Origin: Thalassospira lucentensis
GTDB taxonomy: Bacteria > Pseudomonadota > Alphaproteobacteria > Rhodospirillales > Thalassospiraceae
Reading direction: 5' to 3'
DNA length: 64,000 bases
Assembly: GCF_032921865.1 (NCBI RefSeq)
Contig: NZ_CP136684.1
Span: forward strand, 4,192,501-4,256,500
The notes under the pieces are model-generated. The model was not told the origin of the DNA, ran no database searches, and saw only the letters and a program-made list of their open reading frames with translations. The position numbers were made by a program, and so were the translations under genes. Position 1 is the stretch's first letter. Each line of letters opens with the position of its first letter. Shown piece by piece: positions 27,401 to 34,881 of this stretch.

Positions 27401-28396
27401 CCCGCCCAGCAACGGCAGGGTCAGAACAAACGTATCGGGATTGACCGCCGGATCACCGCCAAACAGCAGAATCCCGGCAATCGCAATCGGCACGACGAAA
27501 ATATTGATCGCAATCAGATAGCCCGGAAACAGCCAGCGCGCCGATTTCAAATTCCGGCTGTCGTCATTTTCAACAAATGTCACATGGAACTGGCGCGGCA
27601 GACAGAAAATCGCAAACAGCGCCAGCAGGGTCGAAATGAAGAAATGCGATGTCAGCCAGGCATCGGGCTTGAACATTTCGGTAATGTCGGGATTGGCTGC
27701 GGCCCGAATTTGCATGTCGCCAAAACCGTCAAACAGGCCGTAAACCACAAACAGCCCGACGAATAAAAGCGCCACGAGCTTGACCAGGCTTTCGAACGCC
27801 ACTGCAAGGATCAGCCCGTCATGATGTTCGGACGCATGGATATAACGCACCCCGAACAGGATCGCGAAAACCGCCATCAGAATGGTGACGTAAAACGCCG
27901 TATCCTTGGAAAAATCTGCGGCACTGTGGCGCACGATCTGTTCGCCGACCTCGCCGATCAGAACATCGAATGACAGCGACACGGCCTTAAGCTGAAGCGC
28001 GATATAGGCCAGAACCCCGATCACGGCAATGATCGCCACAAGGGCTGCCGAACTCTGGCTTTTGCCATATCGCGAGCCCAGAAAATCGGCGATGGAGGTG
28101 ATGTTCTGTTCGCGACACACGGTGGCGATCTTGGTCATCACACCAAAACCGACAACCATCATGATGATCGGACCGATATAGATCGGCAGGAACGCCCAGC
28201 CGCGTGTGGATGCGGTCCCGACCGACCCGAAAAACGTCCAGCTCGTGCAATAGACCGCCATCGAAAGCGCATAGATGCTGGGCTTCAGGCGAGATGCCCG
28301 CCATTTTTCGGCATATTTGTCACCATAATGCGCAATCGCAAACAGAAGCCCGATATAGGCCATGGCAACAATGAAAATAAGTCCGCCCTGAAGCAT
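24419..28396 (-). CDS. SLC5-type hybrid sensor histidine kinase (CrbS-like)
   Basis: A 1325-residue membrane sensor. Residues 1 to about 500 form a sodium/solute-symporter-like (SLC5/PutP) module with about 12-13 helices (CTSWTFFGSVGTASTRGWAF near 51-70). A linker follows, then two PAS domains (about 660-770 and 785-900), a coiled coil, and a HisKA domain with the phospho-His in ASHDLLQPLNAARLF near 955. The HATPase has N-box FISNALRYTRHGG and G-boxes WDSGPGIPEDK and GLGLGLAIVDRLG. A C-terminal receiver has its Asp in IILADYHLSSGETG near 1247. This architecture matches CrbS/MxtR kinases that sense carbon sources such as acetate and act through a LuxR-type regulator. A candidate partner lies at 16503. 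It may combine transport-like substrate sensing with phosphorelay. Confidence 0.93.
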   Translation of the reverse strand: MLQGGLIFIVAMAYIGLLFAIAHYGDKYAEKWRASRLKPSIYALSMAVYCTSWTFFGSVGTASTRGWAFLPIYIGPIIMMVVGFGVMTKIATVCREQNITSIADFLGSRYGKSQSSAALVAIIAVIGVLAYIALQLKAVSLSFDVLIGEVGEQIVRHSAADFSKDTAFYVTILMAVFAILFGVRYIHASEHHDGLILAVAFESLVKLVALLFVGLFVVYGLFDGFGDMQIRAAANPDITEMFKPDAWLTSHFFISTLLALFAIFCLPRQFHVTFVENDDSRNLKSARWLFPGYLIAINIFVVPIAIAGILLFGGDPAVNPDTFVLTLPLLGGENWLAVFAFVGGLSASTGMVIVSCVAVSTMVCNDLVMPLLLRSQKLQGRFAGDVSQVLLKVRRAAIIAILFLAYGFYRFLSEKYALADIGLLSFAAVAQFGPAVLAAIYLKSINRTGVRIGLISGFVLWTYTLLLPSFIQSGLLPMSILTDGPLGIGILRPQALLGVGIEDHLTHGVVWSLGVNFVLMFVGSAIGVQGVTQRRQAQLFVDIYRKDTKARNDTWPGRVTLGDLEDLAARFLGKHWAQRAFRTYLKQRGDDSKRSDIADFDAANFTEHLLSGAVGAASSRVVMALLLPDKAVSRRDAMELLDEASEAIKFNRDLLLNTLENISQGVGVFDQNLRLATWNHRFIDLLGITASDIQVTLPLSELVDICRDNGARAVDIDILLGRNAAPQMRRLPHTYERKRADGMVLEMRTNPMPDGGFVATIADITARVRTEEALRESERNIRIYTDNIPVMIAYADKNQRLRFTNRPYERMFGIRRIEAHGMAVREAVGEERYVRLEPMIRAVLEGYRQSFEIDFPAPKEGWGASDGSEREARYAEGTYIPHFDETGEVLGYFCIYHDITERRNAERALKDANEGLEARVTERTHALEELNSELSVAKEQAETANDTKTRFFAAASHDLLQPLNAARLFTVALGGKELRDDIHDLVNKVDLSLKGVEELLNELLDICKLDAGAMQPTIRDFRVSDVLNALKTEFTPVAEKAGLRFAVHPRDVWVKSDSRLLRRILQNFISNALRYTRHGGAVVGCRMRGDKIRIEVWDSGPGIPEDKLKIIFREFHRLEGPETTDVKGLGLGLAIVDRLGRSLDHTVSVRSRPGRGTVFSVDVPIGIVDEAAMPKPRRRMAGELGGLRVLCIDNEPDILDGMRAMLENWNCVVATARSGIDAEKLLVPQKVVADKEGFEPVFAPDIILADYHLSSGETGLDVLIRLRDQHGFDIPGVVITADRSTDTAELIRAQRFALLNKPLRPAKLRALMTRALNRQSSDAAE

Positions 28397-28530
28397 CCGG
28401 CTTATGGCTCCGCGTATCGATAATGCCGCCAGATCAGGCGGTTGGCGTTTAGACTATACCACGGCGCGCTTATGGACTAAAACGACGCAAATCCAAACCC
28501 GACCAAAGACCAAGAACGATCAGGATCGAC

Positions 28531-28923
28531 ATGCCTTCCGATTATGGATTTTACGCCGGAATTCTGCGCTTTGTCGCAAAGAAAACCGAAAGCGACGACC
28601 GCGAGATAAAGGTCATGATGGGCCATCTTTCCGGCATCGCGACCGCCATCGAACATTCCGGACGCTTTGTTGTTGAACGTGCCAATTGCGAAAGTGCCGC
28701 CCGTGCCTTTGCCGGGGTTGCCAAATTCCTGCAGGAACGCATCCTCCCCGAAGCCCTCGCCGCAGGTAACGAAGGGGCGGTAAATCAGCTTAAATGGGCG
28801 ATTGAAACCTCGCTCGCACTGGGTTCGGAACTGGTCAAGCGGATCGCGCTTGAAGAATATGAAGGTCAGGACAAATTCACCTTCGACCTTCCGATGCCCC
28901 CCGGTTCGCCAACCGTGCATTAG
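28531..28923 (+). CDS. Conserved-looking small cytoplasmic protein, function unknown
   Basis: A 130-residue helical protein with no signal peptide or membrane segment (MPSDYGFYAGILRFVAKK; IKVMMGHLSGIATAIEHSGR; GVAKFLQERILPEALAAGNE). Codon use matches neighbours and a GGATCG site precedes the ATG, supporting a real gene. It is divergent from the hybrid kinase (134-base gap) and convergent with a TRAP-binding-protein gene. No family is recognised; a four-helix bundle is a reasonable guess. Confidence 0.7.
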   Translation: MPSDYGFYAGILRFVAKKTESDDREIKVMMGHLSGIATAIEHSGRFVVERANCESAARAFAGVAKFLQERILPEALAAGNEGAVNQLKWAIETSLALGSELVKRIALEEYEGQDKFTFDLPMPPGSPTVH

Positions 28924-28962
28924 GCATCTGCCCCGGTTCTATTAGCCGGTTCCATCGGCATG

Positions 28963-28992
28963 AAAAAAGCGGCACCCGAAGATGCCGCTTTT
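28963..28992. terminator. Bidirectional terminator
   Basis: AAAAGCGGCA and TGCCGCTTTT around an 8-base loop, between the convergent 28531 and 29024 genes. Confidence 0.85.
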
Positions 28993-29023
28993 GTTTTTCG
29001 CCGACTATCAGATCGAACGCCTG

Positions 29024-30118
29024 TTACGCATCGGCCCAGACATTGGCGCGCTGCAAAAGGCCGGTGGCTTCGAACTCTTTGCCATATGGTGCAGCCTTTT
29101 TCACGAAATCCATGTAGGATGCATGAATACGGCCGTTCAGTTCGTTCTGATCGGCGATTTCCTTGACCGCTGCCTTGACCTCGGTCGCAAGGGCTGCAAT
29201 CACATCATCGCTGAAATGACGGATTTCCGCCCCCTTGGCCAACACCGCCTGATAGGACTGGATGTTGTGGAAGGTGAAATCTGCCAGCGTCTGTTCAAGA
29301 TTGGCCTGCGCGGCGACGGCAAAGATTTCCTGAAGGTCTTCGGGCAATTCCGCGAATTTGTCCTTGTTGACAAACACTTCAATACCCGTGCCCGGCTCGG
29401 CAAAGGCCGGGGTGTAATAGTATTTGCCAACCTGCGTCAGACCAAACGCGTAGTCATTCCACGGGCCAACCCATTCGGCGGCATCAATCGCGCCAGACTG
29501 CATGGCCGGCAGAATTTCGGCTGCGGGCAACATCGTCACATTAGCACCCAGGCGACGCATGGCTTCACCACCGATCCCGGCATAGCGCATCTTGATGCCC
29601 TTGATGTCCTCGACGGTGTTGATTTCCTTGTTGAACCAGCCACCAGCCTGCAAACCGGTATTCCCGGCTGCGAACGGCTTGACGTTGAACTGGGCATAAA
29701 GCTCATCCCAAAGCTCCTGCCCGCCGCCAAAACGCAGCCAGCCCGAAAGCTCCCAGCCCATCAGGCCGAACGGGATCGTCGAAAAGAAGTTTACACCGGC
29801 ATCCTTGCCCGCCCAGTAATAGGGGGTACCGTGTGCCAGCTCGGCAACGCCCTGCTCGACCGCATCCATGCATTCGAATGCCGGAACAAGTTCGCCTGCG
29901 CCGTAAACGGTGATCTTAAGGCGGCCGCCCGACATTTTGGTCACGCGCTCGGCGAATTTTTCGCCATTGGCACCAAGGCCCGGCGTACCTTTCGGCCAGG
30001 GCATCACCATGCGCCAGTGGATCTGTTCATCGGCTTTGGCAATTGAAGGTGCGACACTGCTGGCGGCAAAGGCACCGGCGGCCATGCTGGCACCCGTCAG
30101 GAACTGACGACGTTTCAT
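29024..30118 (-). CDS. Orphan TRAP substrate-binding protein 1 (TakP-like)
   Basis: A 364-residue periplasmic binding protein. The N-terminus MKRRQFLTGASMAAGAFAAS carries a twin-Arg-like KRRQF signal. The mature part begins WRMVMPWPKGTPGLG and contains YYWAGKDAGVNFFSTIPFGL, AGGWFNKEINTVEDIKGIKM near 143-162 and GAIDAAEWVGPWNDYAFGL near 202-220, matching the 2-oxoacid-binding TakP/SmoM-type DctP branch. ATG 30118 is preceded by GGGGAG. No DctQ/DctM permease is adjacent, so it must share a transporter encoded elsewhere or be an orphan. It is paralogous to the next gene and of identical length. Confidence 0.92.
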   Translation of the reverse strand: MKRRQFLTGASMAAGAFAASSVAPSIAKADEQIHWRMVMPWPKGTPGLGANGEKFAERVTKMSGGRLKITVYGAGELVPAFECMDAVEQGVAELAHGTPYYWAGKDAGVNFFSTIPFGLMGWELSGWLRFGGGQELWDELYAQFNVKPFAAGNTGLQAGGWFNKEINTVEDIKGIKMRYAGIGGEAMRRLGANVTMLPAAEILPAMQSGAIDAAEWVGPWNDYAFGLTQVGKYYYTPAFAEPGTGIEVFVNKDKFAELPEDLQEIFAVAAQANLEQTLADFTFHNIQSYQAVLAKGAEIRHFSDDVIAALATEVKAAVKEIADQNELNGRIHASYMDFVKKAAPYGKEFEATGLLQRANVWADA

Positions 30119-30145
30119 TGTGGGGCTCCCCAATTCATATTGGCA

Positions 30146-30158
30146 ATTTTTTGCGCAA
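30146..30158. repeat. 13-base element shared upstream of both TRAP-binding-protein genes, copy 1
   Basis: ATTTTTTGCGCAA lies about 28 bases upstream of the start of the 29024-30118 gene and is identical to 31497-31509 at a matching distance upstream of its paralogue. Here it extends to the palindrome TTTTGCGCAAAA. It may be a shared operator or a relic of the duplication. Confidence 0.55.
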
Positions 30159-30311
30159 AACAGCTTCGAATATTACATTCGTAACTTTGCAAGCGTTCGA
30201 AGTTAGCGTTTTTGCCGCCCCCAACAATTCATCTTTGCGGGATGCAGCATCCCGCCACACGCATGGCTTGTATATAAGGCCGGTCAATTTTCACCCCTAA
30301 GTGTGACAAAC

Positions 30312-30345
30312 AAAAACGGGGCCGCCCGAAGGCAACCCCGTTTTC
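30312..30345 (-). terminator. Terminator of the second TRAP-binding-protein gene
   Basis: AAAACGGGG-type stem with CCCCGTTTT around GCCGCCCGAAGGCAA. It lies between the two paralogues and shows that each is transcribed separately. Confidence 0.8.
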
Positions 30346-30371
30346 CGATGATTATATTTCCGTATCCGAAC

Positions 30372-31466
30372 TTAGTAGCCCCAGACCTTTGCACGCTGCA
30401 AAAGACCGGTCGCCTCGAATTCCTTGCCATACCGGGCGGCTTTCTTGACCAGCGCAAGATAGCTTTCAGCGATACTGCCGCTTAGATCATTCTTGGCGGC
30501 AATCTCTTCAACGGCGGCATTCGACTGTTCGGCCAGTGCGAGAATGACATCGTCGGAGAACTGGCGCACTTCAACCCCTTTGTCGATCAACGGCTGATAG
30601 GATTGCAGGTTATTGTAGGTAAAGTCGGCCAGCGTGTTTTCGGCAATCGCCTGTGCTGCATAACGGATGATCGCCTGCAGATCGGTGCCAAGCGCATCAA
30701 ACTTTTCCTTGGAAATAAAGATTTCAAGGCCCGGTCCGGGTTCATGGAACGCCGGGGTATAATAGAATTTGGCAACCTGATAGAGACCGAATGCAAGATC
30801 GTTCCACGGACCGACCCATTCGGCGGCATCAATCGCACCAGACTGCATGGCAGGCAGAATTTCGCCCGGCGGCAGCATGGTGATGTTTGCACCCAGGCGA
30901 CGCATGGCTTCGCCACCCAGACCGGCGTAACGGGCTTTCAGGCCCTTAAGGTCCTCAACCGAATTTATTTCCTTGTTGAACCAGCCACCTGCCTGCATGC
31001 CCGAGTTACCGGCATAAAACGGCACAACATTAAACTCGGTATAGGCTTCTTCCCAAAGCTCCTGCCCGCCACCAAAACGCAGCCAAGCGGAAAGTTCCCA
31101 CGCCGTCAGACCAAACGGAATGGTCGAAAAGAAGTTCAGCGCCGGGTTCTTGCCCTGCCAGTAATAAGGGGTACCGTGCGCCATTTCGACCACGCCCTGT
31201 TCGACTGCATCCATGCATTCGAACGGCGGGACGATTTCGCCAGCACCAAAAACCGAAATGCTCAGACGGCCATTGGACATTTCCTTGACCATGGCGGCAA
31301 ATTTTTCGGCATTGGTGCCAAGGCCCGGCGTCCCTTTGGGCCACGGCATGACCATCCGCCAATTCAGGCTTTCCTGTGCAGATACGATGGCCGGTGCGGC
31401 AACACTGGCCGCAACCGCGGCACCGGCACCAATACCGGCCCCTTTAAGGAACTGACGACGTTTCAT
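30372..31466 (-). CDS. Orphan TRAP substrate-binding protein 2 (TakP-like paralogue)
   Basis: A 364-residue paralogue of the preceding gene, alike over its full length (MKRRQFLKGAGIGAGAAVAA signal; WRMVMPWPKGTPGLGTNAEK; GAIDAAEWVGPWNDLAFGLY; C-terminus KEFEATGLLQRAKVWGY). Differences cluster in the outer lobe surfaces and a few residues near the pocket (YYWQGKNPALNFFSTIPFGL), suggesting related but distinct ligands such as different 2-oxoacids. The start is preceded by GGGGGT. It has its own terminator. No permease genes are adjacent. Confidence 0.92.
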   Translation of the reverse strand: MKRRQFLKGAGIGAGAAVAASVAAPAIVSAQESLNWRMVMPWPKGTPGLGTNAEKFAAMVKEMSNGRLSISVFGAGEIVPPFECMDAVEQGVVEMAHGTPYYWQGKNPALNFFSTIPFGLTAWELSAWLRFGGGQELWEEAYTEFNVVPFYAGNSGMQAGGWFNKEINSVEDLKGLKARYAGLGGEAMRRLGANITMLPPGEILPAMQSGAIDAAEWVGPWNDLAFGLYQVAKFYYTPAFHEPGPGLEIFISKEKFDALGTDLQAIIRYAAQAIAENTLADFTYNNLQSYQPLIDKGVEVRQFSDDVILALAEQSNAAVEEIAAKNDLSGSIAESYLALVKKAARYGKEFEATGLLQRAKVWGY

Positions 31467-31492
31467 TGTAACCCCCTAAACTCTTTTACTTT

Positions 31493-31514
31493 GGTGATTT
31501 TTTGCGCAATCACC
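31493..31514. promoter_or_regulatory. Inverted repeat containing 13-base shared element, copy 2
   Basis: GGTGATT (31493-31499) and AATCACC (31508-31514) flank an 8-base core and overlap ATTTTTTGCGCAA (31497-31509), 27 bases upstream of the second binding-protein start. A candidate operator or 5' leader hairpin. Confidence 0.5.
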
Positions 31515-31607
31515 GCTAAGCGTTGGGGGATTTTGGCGAAAAGATCGCGCATATGCCACTATTTTTGCGTAGAACAATGCGGATTTTTTCGCCGACGTTA
31601 CGGCAGC

Positions 31608-32084
31608 TTAGCTGCCGCCAAGGTAACGATTGTAATTGGCGATAAACTCGTCCGTCGTCCCCTTGCCACCGGCAGTGTTGTAATACTGCTTCCAATAGGC
31701 AGCGAGACCGGGGATATCATTTGCATCGGGCAAGGCGGCACTGACCCGCATATAACGAACCCGGCACATGGCGGCAGCATAGGCATTGTTGGTTGCCAAC
31801 TGCGTTGCCTTGTCCGGTTGCGGCGCCAGATAGGCATCAATCTTGGCCTTCAGATCGGCTCGGTAATCCAGAAAATTGACATAGCAATCATTCAGGGTTG
31901 CCGGTTCCATCTGGAAAATCCCGCGGGCCGGACCACCGCCGACCTGTTCAACATAGGTGCCAAGGCCACTTTCCTGGGCGGCGGTTCCCATGATCAGATT
32001 TTCCGCGGCCTGCGACCACAGACCAAGATTTTGCAGAACAGGTCGAACAATGGATTGACGCAACTGGTTGGCATTGATCGGCAT
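31608..32084 (-). CDS. Phage-type lysozyme-like protein
   Basis: A 158-residue protein without a signal peptide. The N-terminal part resembles a lysozyme-like/transglycosylase fold: the likely catalytic Glu38 is in GTAAQESGLG, followed by the GGGPARGIFQMEPAT segment near 51-65 and a later ASN-rich substrate region. Such proteins occur as virion lytic or endolysin genes in phages of marine alphaproteobacteria. The ATG at 32084 follows AAGGAAA. No other phage genes are nearby, so it is an isolated acquisition or a domesticated gene. How it reaches peptidoglycan without a signal is unclear. Confidence 0.7.
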   Translation of the reverse strand: MPINANQLRQSIVRPVLQNLGLWSQAAENLIMGTAAQESGLGTYVEQVGGGPARGIFQMEPATLNDCYVNFLDYRADLKAKIDAYLAPQPDKATQLATNNAYAAAMCRVRYMRVSAALPDANDIPGLAAYWKQYYNTAGGKGTTDEFIANYNRYLGGS

Positions 32085-32373
32085 GATGTTTCCTTTGCGT
32101 TCATCAGGGACAGAATTGATCTGCCTGACGACGTACCAGAAACACATTCGTGATCTTGGCCACACAAAACACCCGCGATAGTTGCATTTGTTGCGCCATA
32201 TATTATTAGATAATGCTGCAAACAATTGGCAGAAAACGTTATATTTTGAAAGTTCACTTCAAAACCGAACCTTCCCCACCCTTTTGGATAGTTAACATTA
32301 TAATCTTAATATCCAACCTAAGGTACTGCCACGCACCCCGGAAATTTGTGATAGCGAGCGACGAGGGACAAGA

Positions 32374-33699
32374 ATGCATCAGGAACTTAAACGCCGTCTT
32401 GAATTCATCGATTTTGATGACAGGAAAGCGGCTCATCTGAAAAAGGCATGGCCAATAATCGAAAAAAATCTGGCCCCGATACTGGACGAATTTTACCGCA
32501 AGGTGATGGCCCGCGGTGATCTGGCAAAAATTATCGGTGATCCATCAAATATCGAACGCTTGAAAAATGCACAGCGCAAACACTGGGCAAAGCTGTTCGA
32601 CGGTACATTTGACCAGGTCTATTACGACGATGTACGCCGGATCGGGAAAGCCCATGAAATCATCGGGTTAACACCTGAATCCTATGTTTCGGCATATAAC
32701 TTTCTGCTCGCCCGGCTTTGCGATATTCTTTATGCATATTTCCGCAAAGATTCAGCAGTTTCCCAAATCGTGACGGCCTCAACCAACGCCATTCTTGTCG
32801 ATATGGAAATGGCAATCACCGTCTATTACGAGGAAACCCAGAAAACATACAGCAACCGTCTGGCGAAAATGTCGGGCGAGTTCGAGGCAACCGTCTCCAA
32901 GGTCGTCGAAGCACTGGCAAGTTCGGCAGAAGACATGTCAAGCGCCTCGGAAACCCTGATCAGCAGCATGGGACAAACCACCGAACAGGTGGAAAATGCA
33001 AAATCCGCCGCCGAGATATCGGCTTCAAATGCATCGACAGTGGCAGGATCGGCCGAAGAACTTGACAGTTCCATTCGCGAGATTTCAAGCCAGATTTCGC
33101 GTGCCTCGACCGTATCAAACGAAGTTGAGAGTTCCGTGCAGGCGACGTCGGATGTCATTGAATCGCTAAATGTCTCCGCCGAGCAAATTGGAACGGTTGT
33201 CGATCTGATCGACAAAATTGCAAATCAGACCAACCTGCTGGCTCTGAACGCCACCATCGAGGCGGCACGCGCCGGTGATGCGGGCAAAGGCTTTGCCGTG
33301 GTCGCAAGCGAGGTCAAAAACCTTGCCAACCAGACCGCAAAGGCAACCGGCGATATCACTACCCAGATCAACAATGTGCAGCAGAATACATCGGCCGCAG
33401 TTACAGCGATCCGCGAGGTTGCAGGCCAGATCAGTTCAATTGTTGATTCCATCACCGCCATTTCGGCGGCCGTCGAACAGCAAGCCGCTGCAACCACGGA
33501 AATCAGCACGAACATCACATCCGTTTCGTCGGCAAACGGCAATGTCAACACCAGCTTGGAATCGGTCAGCGGCACCGCGCATCGCACCGGAACGGTCGCA
33601 GAAGAAGTTTACAAGGTTTCGCAGGTTCTTAAACAGCATTCCCGCCAGCTTAAGACCGATGTGAACAACTTTGTGTCTCGATTGACAGAAACCAGTTGA
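32374..33699 (+). CDS. Globin-coupled (HemAT-like) aerotaxis transducer
   Basis: A 441-residue soluble chemoreceptor with no membrane helices. Residues about 1-155 are a protoglobin domain; the proximal heme ligand should be His94 ([17 protein letters not shown]) and the fold continues through [19 protein letters not shown]. Residues about 170-435 are an MCP signalling coiled coil with the tip [15 protein letters not shown] and [15 protein letters not shown]. By analogy with HemAT it senses oxygen through heme and drives aerotaxis via CheA. It stands alone and complements the membrane chemoreceptor at 3438. Confidence 0.94.
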   Translation: MHQELKRRLEFIDFDDRKAAHLKKAWPIIEKNLAPILDEFYRKVMARGDLAKIIGDPSNIERLKNAQRKHWAKLFDGTFDQVYYDDVRRIGKAHEIIGLTPESYVSAYNFLLARLCDILYAYFRKDSAVSQIVTASTNAILVDMEMAITVYYEETQKTYSNRLAKMSGEFEATVSKVVEALASSAEDMSSASETLISSMGQTTEQVENAKSAAEISASNASTVAGSAEELDSSIREISSQISRASTVSNEVESSVQATSDVIESLNVSAEQIGTVVDLIDKIANQTNLLALNATIEAARAGDAGKGFAVVASEVKNLANQTAKATGDITTQINNVQQNTSAAVTAIREVAGQISSIVDSITAISAAVEQQAAATTEISTNITSVSSANGNVNTSLESVSGTAHRTGTVAEEVYKVSQVLKQHSRQLKTDVNNFVSRLTETS

Positions 33700-33710
33700 G
33701 CGAAGCGGTT

Positions 33711-34718
33711 TTACCGATCCCTTGCATCGGAAGGTGATATGCCAAAGACCCGTTTGAACGCGGTTGCAAAATTTGCCGGACTTGAATATCCAGCCATCCA
33801 GGCGGCCTGACCAATCGTCAGGCCGTCTTTTTCCATGGCATCGCGCGCTGCGATCAGGCGGCTCTCGCGGATGAAATCCTTGACAGTGGTGCCATAGGCA
33901 TTCTTGAAAATGCGTTGCAGGCTGGCAATGCTCATGCCGAGCTTTTCAGACAGCCCTGACAATGTCAGATCATCAAGAATATGGTCTTTGATATAATCGC
34001 GAATTTCCTGGGCCTTCTGGTGATGTTCAAGTGCGTCGGGTTCGGCACTTCCCTCCGCGATAAATTCAGCGTCCGGGCGCAGCGAACCGAGTGCCTCGGC
34101 GAGAATTTCCAATCCACGGCTTTCGGCATATAAATCGCGAAACAGCGGATCATCGGTTGGCGGGTACAGCAATTGATCGGCAAGCGCGATTGCGCGACGC
34201 GATGGTTGCCATTGGCGTACGGAAATCCCGGCATGAATGAAATCGTTGATGGCTGCATGTCGACTGTCACCGTTGCAAACCCGTTTGACGACCCAGTCAT
34301 ACTTTGCGGAAATCATCACCTTGCTGACATCGTCACCCTTTTGCAGTTCTCGATGCAGCATGACCGGTTGGGATAACGCCCAGATAAACCCGACCGGCTG
34401 TATGCGGGCATCAAGGTCAAACGGGACATTATCGAACGCACCGCGTACCCGGCCCCGCAATACGATCGCCACAGTTACCGCCGGATTGACCGGAAATTTC
34501 ACCGCAGCATCCCGCATGCTAACGGTATCGGTGGTGTGAATGTTCAGGAATGACTGAAGATTGTCGTTGGATAGCCATCCGCTCATCATCGGGCGACCGT
34601 CAGCCGCGTTTCCAGGCAACGCTGTTCCAAAATCCTCAAGCTGCTGGCCAGTGATGGTTTCGCGCCGTGTCACATTACGCCGCACCCGTTGCGGCGCATG
34701 CTGCTGATCAAACGCCAT
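33711..34718 (-). CDS. AraC-family regulator, PchR-like, of the iron region
   Basis: A 335-residue regulator. The N-terminal about 200 residues form a ligand-sensing region (DARIQPVGFIWALSQPVMLH), and the C-terminus (about 240-335) is an AraC double HTH (LTLSGLSEKLGMSIASLQRI; IGQAAWMAGYSSPANFATAF; FGISPSDARDR). PchR-type regulators bind a ferric siderophore and activate the matching TonB receptor gene. That fits the divergent receptor at 34882, 163 bases away. I chose ATG 34718 (MAFDQQHA) with GGAAAGG upstream. An overlapping upstream extension exists without support. Confidence 0.88.
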   Translation of the reverse strand: MAFDQQHAPQRVRRNVTRRETITGQQLEDFGTALPGNAADGRPMMSGWLSNDNLQSFLNIHTTDTVSMRDAAVKFPVNPAVTVAIVLRGRVRGAFDNVPFDLDARIQPVGFIWALSQPVMLHRELQKGDDVSKVMISAKYDWVVKRVCNGDSRHAAINDFIHAGISVRQWQPSRRAIALADQLLYPPTDDPLFRDLYAESRGLEILAEALGSLRPDAEFIAEGSAEPDALEHHQKAQEIRDYIKDHILDDLTLSGLSEKLGMSIASLQRIFKNAYGTTVKDFIRESRLIAARDAMEKDGLTIGQAAWMAGYSSPANFATAFKRVFGISPSDARDR

Positions 34719-34833
34719 ATCGAAGCCTTTCCAAGTCCTGATTTCCTGCCACGCGCGATATTTGTGTTTTCGCAAACATCAATGGCGATCTCGCAAACGG
34801 TATTACGATTGCCCGAACCACCCAGCTAATAAT

Positions 34834-34850
34834 ATTCAAAATCATTCGCA
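34834..34850. promoter_or_regulatory. Fur-like box in the pchR-like/TonB-receptor intergenic region
   Basis: ATTCAAAATCATTCGCA (minus strand TGCGAATGATTTTGAAT) differs by one base in 17 from the site at 47390-47406. It lies 32 bases upstream of the TonB receptor start, within the shared promoter region, as expected for iron repression of both genes. Confidence 0.55.
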
Positions 34851-34881
34851 TTTGGCAAATTTATTTGATAAGGAAATCAGC

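Noticed and set aside
31608..32084. Prophage or tail-like particle at the lysozyme gene
   Set aside because: No capsid, tail, holin or terminase gene nearby; only a single lysozyme-like gene.
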